From the NCBI GenBank assembly GCA_005239615.1, contig SBBR01000049.1, positions 1 through 23,695 on the forward strand: 23,695 nt of DNA, read 5' to 3'. A program made the translations under genes and the position numbers. Below, piece after piece: positions 14,669 through 21,367 of this stretch. The notes below the pieces were generated by a model, which saw only the letters and a program-made list of their open reading frames with translations, ran no database searches and was not told the DNA's origin. The DNA comes from an archaeon (lineage in GTDB: Archaea; Iainarchaeota; Iainarchaeia; Iainarchaeales; Iainarchaeaceae). Within the stretch, counting starts at the first letter, position 1; each line of letters starts with the position of its first letter.

Positions 14669-15501
14669 AAATCGTTCTCAAAAAACTGAATTTTTCGCAG
14701 GGCACATGGTCGCTCCGTGATTTTTCCCTGGAACTACTGCATGGTTCGCTCACGGCAATCGTGGGGCCGAGCGGCTCCGGCAAAACAACCATCCTGAGGA
14801 TCATTGCCGGTCTTGAGCCCCCATCTTCAGGGCGAATATTGTTCGGCGCTCAGGACGTGACAGGTGTTCCTCCAGAGCGAAGGAACGTAGGCCTTGTTTT
14901 CCAGAACGACGCGCTCTTCACGCACATGGATGTCCTCTCAAATGTCTCTTTCGGCCCCAGGATGAAGAAAGAAATAGGCCATGCTAGGATGGCGAGGCGC
15001 GCCCTCGACCTAGTTCACCTGAACGGCTTTGAAACCCGCTCCATCAACTCGCTGAGCGGCGGTGAAAAGAAGCGCGTCGCGATTGCGCGCGCCCTCGCTT
15101 TCAAGCCCGCTGCTCTCCTGCTCGATGAACCTTTTTCCGGCCTCGATGCGAACCTGAAGGAAAAGATGAAATCCCTTGTGCTCGAGCTCAAGGAAAAAAC
15201 AGGCCTCACCATAGTTCTCGTGACGCACGACCTCGACGACGCGTTTTTCCTCGCGGACAGGATGGTCGTGGTCAACAACGGGGAGGTAGAGCAGGAAGGT
15301 GCCCCGGCCGAAATCTTCCTGAAGCCCTGCACGAGGTTCGTGAAGGAATTTGTTTCAGATTACGTGGTCGCAGAGGGTAAAGGCGGCAAAGGCTTTGTCG
15401 AGGCAAAGTTCAGGGCTCCGGCCGCCAAACCTGGGAAGGTCATTGTGGGGGTAAAAAAGAGCAACATAAGGTTCGACGACGTGCCAGGCATGCAAAAATG
15501 A
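14665..15501 (+). CDS. thiQ: Thiamine ABC transporter ATP-binding protein
   Basis: Powers thiamine import by ATP hydrolysis on the inner face of the membrane. From the ATG at 14665, which overlaps the thiP stop, it has 278 residues: Walker A GPSGSGKT (34-41), Q-loop Q80, signature LSGGE (130-134), Walker B LLLDE (151-155) and switch H188 in VTHDL. The last 50-60 residues after the nucleotide-binding domain may form a small C-terminal domain, longer than in the shortest ThiQ proteins. The frame is open upstream to an ATG at 14623, but that would overlap thiP by 46 bases and add a non-conserved tail. Confidence 0.93.
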   Translation: MKIVLKKLNFSQGTWSLRDFSLELLHGSLTAIVGPSGSGKTTILRIIAGLEPPSSGRILFGAQDVTGVPPERRNVGLVFQNDALFTHMDVLSNVSFGPRMKKEIGHARMARRALDLVHLNGFETRSINSLSGGEKKRVAIARALAFKPAALLLDEPFSGLDANLKEKMKSLVLELKEKTGLTIVLVTHDLDDAFFLADRMVVVNNGEVEQEGAPAEIFLKPCTRFVKEFVSDYVVAEGKGGKGFVEAKFRAPAAKPGKVIVGVKKSNIRFDDVPGMQK

Positions 15502-15502
15502 A

Positions 15503-15512
15503 TTTGTTTTTT
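15503..15512 (+). terminator. T-run terminator after thiQ
   Basis: TTTGTTTTTT directly follows the thiQ stop codon and lies in the 35-bp gap to the convergent methyltransferase gene. Archaeal RNA polymerase often stops at such T-tracts without a hairpin. Confidence 0.45.
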
Positions 15513-15536
15513 GCACCCGCAGTAGATTCTTCGCCA

Positions 15537-16205
15537 TCACCTGAACCCGTGCTTTCCCTTCATGGGCACGAACACGAATAGCCCACCTTCAAAGGTTCTA
15601 TTAATCGGCTTTCCCTTTACCTTTTCCATCACTTCGAGCATCTGCGTGCGCTCGTCACCCACAGGCGCGACTATCCTGCCCCTCTCCGCGAGCTGGCTGA
15701 GAAGGGGCTTCGGGATGAAAGGGCACGCGCAGCTTACGAGAATCCTGTCAAATGGTGCCTTTTCCATCCATCCATCAGCGCCGTCCCCCTGCTTCAGTTC
15801 GCAGTTCTGAATGCCTTCCTTCTTCAGGTTTTCCTCTGCCCTTTCCTCAAGCTCCTTCAGACACTCTACCCCAAAAACCTTTCCTTTGCTGCCGATAATC
15901 CTCGAAAGCAGCGCAATGACATACCCAGAGCCTGAGCCCACTTCCAGTACCCTCATGCCTTCCTTCGCGCCGAGCAGCTCGAGCATATGCGCTATGGTGC
16001 TTGGTTGGGAAATTGTCTGGCCGGAGCCTATCTGGATAGCCTCGTCGAAGTATGAATAGTTTTTGTATTCTTTTGGAAGGAAGCTTTCACGCCGCACCGC
16101 GAGGAACGCATTTTTCACTTCAGGGCTTTTGAGCGCAAAACCTGATATGTACTCTACAAGCTGCCTCCTCTTCGCTGCAAACCCGTCTTGGCTATCCTCG
16201 TCCAT
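15537..16205 (-). CDS. pcm: Protein-L-isoaspartate O-methyltransferase
   Basis: Repairs age-damaged proteins by methylating L-isoaspartyl residues with S-adenosylmethionine. The SAM-binding motif VLEVGSGSGYV and the family hallmark GSGQTISQPSTIAHML are both present, as is the typical opening VKNAFLAVRRESFLP; the length of about 222 residues is normal. The ATG at 16205 is preferred because AAGGAG lies about six bases upstream. A GTG at 16211 overlapping the upstream stop is the alternative. It forms a tight operon with the HTH regulator gene, whose stop it nearly touches. Confidence 0.93.
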   Translation of the reverse strand: MDEDSQDGFAAKRRQLVEYISGFALKSPEVKNAFLAVRRESFLPKEYKNYSYFDEAIQIGSGQTISQPSTIAHMLELLGAKEGMRVLEVGSGSGYVIALLSRIIGSKGKVFGVECLKELEERAEENLKKEGIQNCELKQGDGADGWMEKAPFDRILVSCACPFIPKPLLSQLAERGRIVAPVGDERTQMLEVMEKVKGKPINRTFEGGLFVFVPMKGKHGFR

Positions 16206-16207
16206 GT

Positions 16208-17125
16208 TCACTCCTTGTTTTCCCGTTCGCGTATCATTTTCCTGAGGTCCTTGGGCCTGCTGATGGACTCGAGCTCCTGCTCTTCTATGACCGGCACCCC
16301 TTCCACGCTCTTTTGCCTGTACTCTTTTGTGATGATTATGGAATCAGTGTCGATGACAGCGCTCGCCTTGCGCAGCTCGACAGCCTTTCTCGGTATGTCG
16401 GCTTTCCCCTTTCCAGTGCCGATGAAGATGCCCTTTTCGGAATCTGTGTAGGCCTTGAAAGGGGAGTGTCCGAAGAGCGCCATTTTCATGCCGAGCTCGT
16501 GCATTTTTTCGAGGAGCTTGTCCTTCGGCATCTCGTCCTCGAAGCCTTTTTTCTTGTGGTGCGCGAGCACGTCCGCCTCCCTGATGAGTTTTTCCCTGAG
16601 CTCCCTCTCAAGCCTGAGTGCTGTCCCGAGCGATGTACTCGCCCCTTTCTCGAACCTGTACATAGACTCGGGAGTGACCCCGACCCTTTCCGCCAGCCCT
16701 CCTAAAGAAAGCTCCATGCCAAGCCTTTTCTTCCTCAGCTCTTCGGCATCAATGTCAACGATTTGCCTGCCTTTAAAGTACCTGACTCTCGGCATTTTCT
16801 CGCCGAGGAGCTTTTGGAACGTGCCTTTTGCGAGCGTTGGGATACCGTACCTGGAATACATCACTCCGTCCTCGAGGCTGAATACCTTTGTCTTTTCACC
16901 TATTATGATGCAGCTCGCGCCTAGCACGGTTGACAGTTTTCCGAGCTCCTCGCCCTGCTCCTTCCTTATTGAATCGATATTCTCGTAGAGCTTGAGCACC
17001 AGAGTGAGGGCGCCTTTCCTCGCTATGATGTCGAAGCAATTGTCCGACTCGAAAAATGTTTCTGCGTCAAACCCATTCTTGTGGAGGAGCGAAACAGTTT
17101 TCGCTATGAGGCTCTCCCTGCCCAT
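16208..17125 (-). CDS. Archaeal HTH-type transcriptional regulator (COG1395-like)
   Basis: About 305 residues with the layout of the archaeal-only putative HTH regulator family: an N-terminal alpha/beta domain that looks like a degenerate endonuclease fold (CFDIIARKGALTLVLKLYEN), a central Xre-type helix-turn-helix (about residues 133-190; LRKKRLGMELSLGGLAERVG then TPESMYRFEKG) and a C-terminal alpha/beta part ending in a charged tail. Targets of this family are unknown to me. The ATG at 17125 follows GGTGAG; a GTG at 17131 is also possible. It overlaps the start region of pcm downstream, implying co-expression. The 179 bp up to the UbiA gene show no clear TATA box, so it may be read through from there. 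Confidence 0.85.
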   Translation of the reverse strand: MGRESLIAKTVSLLHKNGFDAETFFESDNCFDIIARKGALTLVLKLYENIDSIRKEQGEELGKLSTVLGASCIIIGEKTKVFSLEDGVMYSRYGIPTLAKGTFQKLLGEKMPRVRYFKGRQIVDIDAEELRKKRLGMELSLGGLAERVGVTPESMYRFEKGASTSLGTALRLERELREKLIREADVLAHHKKKGFEDEMPKDKLLEKMHELGMKMALFGHSPFKAYTDSEKGIFIGTGKGKADIPRKAVELRKASAVIDTDSIIITKEYRQKSVEGVPVIEEQELESISRPKDLRKMIRERENKE

Positions 17126-17304
17126 TGCCACTCACCCAAAACCATGCCGGAACATCTCCAGCGCCCAAAAACCCAAAAATGACCCGTGCCAAAGCCTATT
17201 GTCCGCCCTCTAATTGCCTGCCTGAACGCCGCCGCGAATTCCGCCAACAAATCCATGCCATTCACCCGAACCAAAATTCAACCGCTGTCCACCATGGCCT
17301 TGCG

Positions 17305-18324
17305 TCACAGCACCATCGAGATGAACGCAAGCAAGGAGACCACCATGCCGTACTTGCTGTATGCCTGCGACTTGCGGAAATCCTTCTCGAGGAGCTTTTC
17401 CCATGCCATAAAGAATACAATGATTGCCACGAGGAGGAGCACTATGAAGTAGCCGCCCTTCACAATGCCGCTTGTCCATGCCGTGCCAGCGACCATGACT
17501 GCGGATGCGTAAGCCATGAAAACAATCCTCCTCACCCAATGGAAGCCCAGCATCATGGGGAGCGTCCTCTTGATTCCCTTGTCCACCTTCATGTCCTCGA
17601 GGTCCTTAGTGAGTTCCCTCCCTATGTTCGCGAGAAACGCCGAGAAGGCGAACACTGAAGCCCAGAGGTAATTGCCAGCAATCGAGGCGCCGAATATTAT
17701 TGTGAGTGCGGTGCCCAGCGAAACAACAACGTTTCCTATGTACTTGTGATTCTGCATCAGCGCAGAGTAAACCACCATGAGTAGGCTCACGAGCACCGCA
17801 ATTAGGAAAGCGGTGGTGTTTATGAAGAAGGCCATGACGATGCCTGCCGCAAAAAGTGCCAGCGACAAAACGAAAACTGCGAACGGCCTCACATTCCCCC
17901 TCACCATTGGGGTCTCTTTCCACTGCCGCTTGTCAATCTCCAAATCGAAGAAATCGTTTATCATGTTGCCCGCGCCGGTAATGATTGCCGTGGAAAGCAT
18001 CGCAACGCCGGCCTCCACACTCACGCCTATGCTTCCCCTTGCGACCACAAAGCCCGCGTACACGCCAACCGCCGCGATGATGCAGTTCAGCGGGCGCAGG
18101 TGCTGCGCGATTGAAAAGTGCTTCAGGGATTCGACCGCAGCAGAGTCAGCTGCCTTTCCGAAATCCCGCAGCCCTTCGCTTGCCTTTGAAGGGACAACCA
18201 TTCCAAGTCCCCTTATGGCTTGTGTGCCGGTGCCTCCTGGCATGGCGCCCACAGCGCCCCCAAGATTGCTCCCAGCAGGCTTTCCATGTGCCGGCTTCGC
18301 TGGGCCGCTGGAAGACCATTTCAT
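17305..18324 (-). CDS. UbiA-family prenyltransferase, probable digeranylgeranylglyceryl phosphate synthase
   Basis: Likely adds the second geranylgeranyl chain to geranylgeranylglyceryl phosphate in archaeal membrane-lipid synthesis. The two Asp-rich motifs are clear: NMINDFFDLEID (about residues 120-131) and GRELTKDLEDMKVDKG, the latter close to the archaeal lipid-synthase form; several hydrophobic helices surround them. An unusual feature is a Gly/Ala/Pro-rich N-terminal extension of about 70 residues before the first helix. The ATG at 18324 is chosen because a minus-strand TATA box (ATAATTAAG, 18347-18355) is centred 27 bases upstream; a TTG at 18342 would add six residues. Other UbiA activities, such as quinone or chlorophyll-type prenylation, are less likely in this context. 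Confidence 0.87.
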   Translation of the reverse strand: MKWSSSGPAKPAHGKPAGSNLGGAVGAMPGGTGTQAIRGLGMVVPSKASEGLRDFGKAADSAAVESLKHFSIAQHLRPLNCIIAAVGVYAGFVVARGSIGVSVEAGVAMLSTAIITGAGNMINDFFDLEIDKRQWKETPMVRGNVRPFAVFVLSLALFAAGIVMAFFINTTAFLIAVLVSLLMVVYSALMQNHKYIGNVVVSLGTALTIIFGASIAGNYLWASVFAFSAFLANIGRELTKDLEDMKVDKGIKRTLPMMLGFHWVRRIVFMAYASAVMVAGTAWTSGIVKGGYFIVLLLVAIIVFFMAWEKLLEKDFRKSQAYSKYGMVVSLLAFISMVL

Positions 18325-18346
18325 GAAGAAAAATGCCTGCAAAGTG

Positions 18347-18355
18347 CTTAATTAT
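18347..18355 (-). promoter_or_regulatory. TATA box of the UbiA gene
   Basis: ATAATTAAG on the minus strand is centred 27 bases from the ATG at 18324, the same spacing seen for other leaderless genes in this window. Confidence 0.5.
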
Positions 18356-18662
18356 GTTTGGTGCGGCGGCAAACGACCTTCACGAAACGATTAATAGTCC
18401 AGGTGGTTCACTCATAACGGCGGGGCATCCAGTAAACAGGTCACAGAGGCGCGAGTACAGGCAAAGGTTTGACGAAACCGCGAAGTTGCATAGGGCCGAA
18501 AAAGTTGCGAGGCTCGGTTCTGGACGTTCCCAAGTGGCATACCTGCTCTTCCTATCAATGAACGGCCAAGAACTGGCTTCAAAGCCCCGAGCAGAATACC
18601 GCAAGCAAGAAGGCCTTCTTTGTCCACGGGTTATTCCAGCGATTTACCGGATGCCAAGTTAG
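18354..18662 (+). CDS. Doubtful open frame, unknown
   Basis: A 102-codon frame starting at an ATG, with the charged middle RREYRQRFDETAKLHRAEK. It ends in TAG immediately followed by TGA. No ribosome site precedes the ATG, which lies inside the TATA element of the divergent UbiA gene. No family is recognised. It may be a remnant belonging to the broken stretch downstream. Confidence 0.2.
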   Translation: MFGAAANDLHETINSPGGSLITAGHPVNRSQRREYRQRFDETAKLHRAEKVARLGSGRSQVAYLLFLSMNGQELASKPRAEYRKQEGLLCPRVIPAIYRMPS

Positions 18663-18703
18663 TGACTTCTCTGAGAAGGTCTTTACCTTCCCATCGCAAG
18701 GAA

Positions 18704-19085
18704 ATGAGGAGAAAACTATTTCTGGTCATTGGAAAAAGCAATAAGGAAAAAGGTTCGTGGCACATAGGTGTTGAAAAATAAGGCGGCCTGCAAGAAGAGA
18801 ATTCCTCGTTTTAACTCCCTCAGAAGCAGCTTTGCATCAGAGGCCTAAAATTTTAGGGCTAAGTGGCGATGCAGTAATGAGATTTCAGGGGAAAAAATTA
18901 CTCGCGGTGAACTGGTTGAAGATATAAATGAGCAACTTGGTGAATTAGCAAAAGATGAAAAAGAGATAGCCAAAACTAGCAAATCCCGGGAGTTGCCTAT
19001 GTATATGATAGCGAAATTGAGGAACGCAGCAAGTGAAGCGCGTAAATCATTAAAGAGTCGCATGAAACTGAAAGGCGGAAGATGA
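18704..19085 (+). pseudogene. Broken reading frames, possible gene remnant
   Basis: A 25-codon ATG frame (18704-18781; RRKLFLVIGKSNKEKGSWHI) runs into another frame beginning near 18768 (GTG/TTG). That frame is interrupted by TAA at 18846 and then open from 18849 to 19085 with protein-like, charged helical sequence (TRGELVEDINEQLGELAKDE, later SEARKSLKSRMKLKGGR) but no start codon near its beginning. One frameshift and one stop codon would join these into a single protein of about 125 residues. No family is recognised. Non-coding AT-rich sequence is the alternative. Confidence 0.3.
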
Positions 19086-19087
19086 CT

Positions 19088-19258
19088 TTACGCCGCCGCC
19101 TTCTTCTTCCCCTTCTTCCGCTGCCGCAGCTTCTTGGAGTTGCACTTGCGGCACTTGTGCGGCGGCTTTCCCTTCTGGCCCTTGTTGCGGCAGTTGCAGC
19201 GCATGCAAATCCACACATCGCCGAAAATCCTTTTCGAAGCCGCCACCGAAAGTGCCAT
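19088..19258 (-). CDS. rpl40e: Ribosomal protein L40e
   Basis: A 56-residue basic zinc-ribbon protein of the large ribosomal subunit. The C-x2-C...C-x2-C pattern is ICMRCNCRN followed by HKCRKCNSKKLR, matching archaeal L40e (ICM-x-C-N-A-R-N ... C-R-K-C-G-x-x-x-L-R). The spacer between the two pairs (KGQKGKPPH) is a few residues longer than usual and the tail is very Lys-rich. The ATG at 19258 is taken; the frame continues up to a TTG at 19273. A minus-strand TATA GTTTTTAAG (19276-19284) is centred about 22 bases upstream of the ATG, consistent with a leaderless mRNA. Confidence 0.85.
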   Translation of the reverse strand: MALSVAASKRIFGDVWICMRCNCRNKGQKGKPPHKCRKCNSKKLRQRKKGKKKAAA

Positions 19259-19332
19259 CAGGCCCACCTGCAAACCTTAAAAACTGGTTCAACTGCCTTT
19301 TAGTATCAATTAGGGAACTGGATTGTGAAACA

Positions 19333-19341
19333 ATTTTAAAT
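19333..19341 (+). promoter_or_regulatory. TATA box of tRNA-Glu
   Basis: ATTTTAAAT would place initiation near 19363, giving a precursor with about 44 nt ahead of the mature tRNA. That leader contains the 12-bp hairpin at 19373-19402. Confidence 0.45.
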
Positions 19342-19372
19342 GCAACCGCTTACACTTTTCTTTTTCCCGGGG

Positions 19373-19402
19373 TTTTTCTTTTCGTGTCAACGAAAAGAAA
19401 AA
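19373..19402 (+). repeat. Perfect 12-bp hairpin in the tRNA-Glu leader
   Basis: TTTTTCTTTTCG and CGAAAAGAAAAA form a perfect stem with the 6-nt loop TGTCAA, ending four bases before the mature tRNA 5' end. It could guide 5' processing or block read-through. The role is inferred from position only. Confidence 0.6.
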
Positions 19403-19406
19403 GGCC

Positions 19407-19481
19407 GCCCTAGTCGTCTAGCCCGGTCAAGGACATCGGCCTTTCAAGCCGACGACACGGGTTCGAATCCCGTCTAGGGCA
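19407..19481 (+). tRNA. tRNA-Glu (anticodon UUC)
   Basis: A full 75-nt cloverleaf: acceptor GCCCTAG pairs with CTAGGGC, the anticodon stem TCGGC/GCCGA holds the loop CTTTCAA with anticodon TTC (19443-19445), and the T-arm is CGGGTTCGAATCCCG. The discriminator base is A. CCA is not encoded (the sequence continues GTTATA) and must be added by the nucleotidyltransferase. No intron is present. Confidence 0.97.
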
Positions 19482-19570
19482 GTTATAAGGTGCGGGCGGA
19501 AGTCTATGGCATTTTTCCTTGGAAAAGACCTTCAGAAACATTAATATTCGCCCTTATCAATCTTATTTCT

Positions 19571-19729
19571 ATGAATTTTTTCATGAAATTGTTTGGCGTA
19601 GGGCATGTAAAGGCCAAGCCGAAAACGTCAACGCCCGGTGTCAGGCCGCTTACTGAGCGGGAAAAGGCAATTGTCAGGGCTGCTCAGGCTGCCTCAGGCA
19701 AAAGCGAAAGGAAGAAAACCATTATATAG
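19571..19729 (+). CDS. Small 52-residue unknown protein
   Basis: Short frame beginning MNFFMKLFGVGHVKAKPK: a hydrophobic, amphipathic N-terminus, then a basic linker, then the helix PLTEREKAIVRAAQAASGKS and the tail RKKTII. A TATA element TTAATATT (19541-19548) is centred 27 bases before this ATG, which favours it over the upstream GTG at 19490 that begins within the tRNA trailer. It ends with TAG, rare in this window, followed two codons later by TAA. No family is recognised; membrane association of the N-terminus is possible. Confidence 0.5.
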   Translation: MNFFMKLFGVGHVKAKPKTSTPGVRPLTEREKAIVRAAQAASGKSERKKTII

Positions 19730-19775
19730 CGGTAACGGTCCGCATTCGTTCAATCCCTGCCCTCTACTGAAAACC

Positions 19776-19784
19776 TTTATAAAA
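19776..19784 (+). promoter_or_regulatory. TATA box of the L41e-like gene
   Basis: TTTATAAAA predicts a start near 19805. The resulting leader carries AGGTGA (19820-19825) six bases before the TTG at 19832. Confidence 0.55.
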
Positions 19785-19831
19785 CAGTCCTGCAATGAAT
19801 CTGTTGTAACATTTTGTTCAGGTGAACTTGA

Positions 19832-19960
19832 TTGAGTCACAGGGCCAATACGAATTCGCGCTACAAGAAGACGCATTCCAGGCAGCGCTGGAAGTGGCAC
19901 AAGAAGAAGATGCGCAGGAAGAAGCGCAAAAGGAAGTATATGAGGGCAAGGGCGGTCTGA
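19832..19960 (+). CDS. L41e-like, extremely basic small ribosomal protein
   Basis: A 42-residue peptide starting at TTG with AGGTGA six bases upstream and a TATA box ahead of that. More than half of the residues are Lys, Arg or His. The segment RQRWKWHKKKMRRKKRKRK followed by YMRARAV closely follows the layout of ribosomal protein L41e (a W-x-K-K-K-R-M-R-R-x-K-R-K-R-R-K-M-R core of about 25 residues), with an N-terminal extension of about 17 residues. L41e bridges the two ribosomal subunits. Because such sequences are low-complexity, the family call is probable, not certain. It sits near L40e and tRNA-Glu, a fitting translation context. Confidence 0.65.
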   Translation: MSHRANTNSRYKKTHSRQRWKWHKKKMRRKKRKRKYMRARAV

Positions 19961-20418
19961 AGTCGCGACGTCCATTTTTTCTAGCATGGGTCTTTATGGC
20001 CGAGTTCTGGTGCCCTTTGAGTACCTTGTTGCCGTCAACCTGACTTTGCCTGTTCTGCCCTTTTTCCTCAAATTTTCTCAATAGAGTTTGACACTTTTCG
20101 GTTTTCGTAAAGTGGCTTGTTTTTGGTATCCGGCCCACTATAACGTGTTTTAGCTTTTTACTTCCTCACGATTCCACTATATAATTTGACACATTTTCAG
20201 CGAGCTTGACAAGTGCCTTTTGTCCCTCATAAAATACCGGCGTAATTCGACAGTTCAGGAAAAATCCACGAAAAATAGGGAGAAAAAACTGCCAGCAACG
20301 AAAGAAATGCTCAAAAACAGTGGCTTTTGAATCAAATCCACAGTCAAAAAAGCAGTCATAATAGCCAAGTGAAAAATTGCATTAGGGCAACAAATTCACA
20401 AAGTGGCGAAGTTAAGCA
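19961..20418. other. 458-bp AT-rich stretch without a gene
   Basis: No convincing reading frame on either strand. Two near-identical motifs occur: TTTGACACTTTTC (20087-20099) and TTTGACACATTTTC (20185-20198). The second is directly preceded by the TATA-like ACTATATAA. A small RNA or a binding site is possible, but nothing specific can be named. Confidence 0.4.
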
Positions 20419-21267
20419 TTAACCGGAACCCTTAATGAAGTTCGACACGGCATACCCAACCATGAGGGTCGCGCGCACTAAGTAGTAAGTAAACATCTTC
20501 ACCTCGTTGTGGTCTTTCCCAAACCCGAAGTTCCTGATGGGCCTGAAGATGGAGTGGTTTCCCGCGTTATGCACGATGGGGATTTTTTCTTCCGTGCCGG
20601 CGAAGTAGAAAACCCCGTCCCTCACATGGAATCCACGCTTAGCCGACGAAACCACGTAGTTGTATCTGTTGTCGAGCGTGACGAACGAAGAAGTGTAGAG
20701 GATGTAGTTCACCGCGACCTGTTCCGGCCCGAACGCGCTCTTGTCGGTTATAAGCTCGTTCAGCTTCCTCCCAAGTTCGATAAATTTCTTGCGTGGCGCG
20801 AAAATCACCCCGGCGTTTATCATTTTCCTACCGCGCAGCGTTTCCTTTATTTTTTCGACGTTCCTAGGCGTGAAGTAATTGTCACTGAAGATGTCCTCAA
20901 AGGGTATGGTATAGTCCTCCGTCACCACCCTTACTTCATTCCTGTCCTTTTCAAATAGCGGCTTGATGTCTTCCTGGAAAATTATGTCCCCGCCGTCGAC
21001 AGATAGCACCTGTGCATAATTGTGTTCTTCGAGAAACCTCACCATGTCGCGCCAGCGGAGTATTGTCACGTGGCCATCGCGTCTGCACTTGACCACTTTC
21101 ACTTTTTCCTTCGAGAGCCTAGCGCGTTGCTCAAGGGTCATGCCGTAGTCGAGCACCACCACGTCGGTTCCGGAAAGGTCGACGTTTTCCCTCAGCGAGG
21201 CGAGCCAGTTCCCTATGAGAAAGTCGCCATACTTTGAGTCGGTGCAGCCGAATATAACATTTTTCAC
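20419..21267 (-). CDS. Glycosyltransferase, GT8/glycogenin-like GT-A fold
   Basis: 282 residues. Seen: an N-terminal Rossmann-like start (KNVIFGCTDSKYGDFLIGNW), a metal/nucleotide-sugar motif LSVDGGDIIFQ with D91 and D94, the GT8-style INAGVIFAP (150-158), and IVHNAGN (231-237) near the C-terminus, a position where GT8 enzymes hold a metal-binding His. The last 30 residues are hydrophobic and amphipathic (YYLVRATLMVGYAVSNF), suggesting membrane association. The donor and acceptor cannot be told. The start is GTG (21267). It is divergent from two further glycosyltransferase genes, so a shared role in surface glycan or glycolipid synthesis is likely. Confidence 0.75.
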   Translation of the reverse strand: MKNVIFGCTDSKYGDFLIGNWLASLRENVDLSGTDVVVLDYGMTLEQRARLSKEKVKVVKCRRDGHVTILRWRDMVRFLEEHNYAQVLSVDGGDIIFQEDIKPLFEKDRNEVRVVTEDYTIPFEDIFSDNYFTPRNVEKIKETLRGRKMINAGVIFAPRKKFIELGRKLNELITDKSAFGPEQVAVNYILYTSSFVTLDNRYNYVVSSAKRGFHVRDGVFYFAGTEEKIPIVHNAGNHSIFRPIRNFGFGKDHNEVKMFTYYLVRATLMVGYAVSNFIKGSG

Positions 21268-21336
21268 AGATGATCCACTTTCTATTCAGTCAACCCTAAG
21301 GTTTTCCCGCTGCAGATAAAATCGCTAAACAACTTC

Positions 21337-21345
21337 TTTTTATTA
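21337..21345 (+). promoter_or_regulatory. TATA box of the glycosyltransferase pair
   Basis: TTTTTATTA is centred 27 bases before the ATG at 21368, again suggesting a leaderless mRNA; it should serve both plus-strand glycosyltransferases. Confidence 0.5.
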
Positions 21346-21367
21346 CATTCTGCTGAAATCCATTTCT

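Noticed and set aside
19822..20043. 73-codon acidic frame over the L41e-like gene
   Set aside because: Its Glu/Gln/Ala-rich product is the mirror of the Lys/Arg codons in the other frame, and the TATA and ribosome site fit the TTG at 19832 better.
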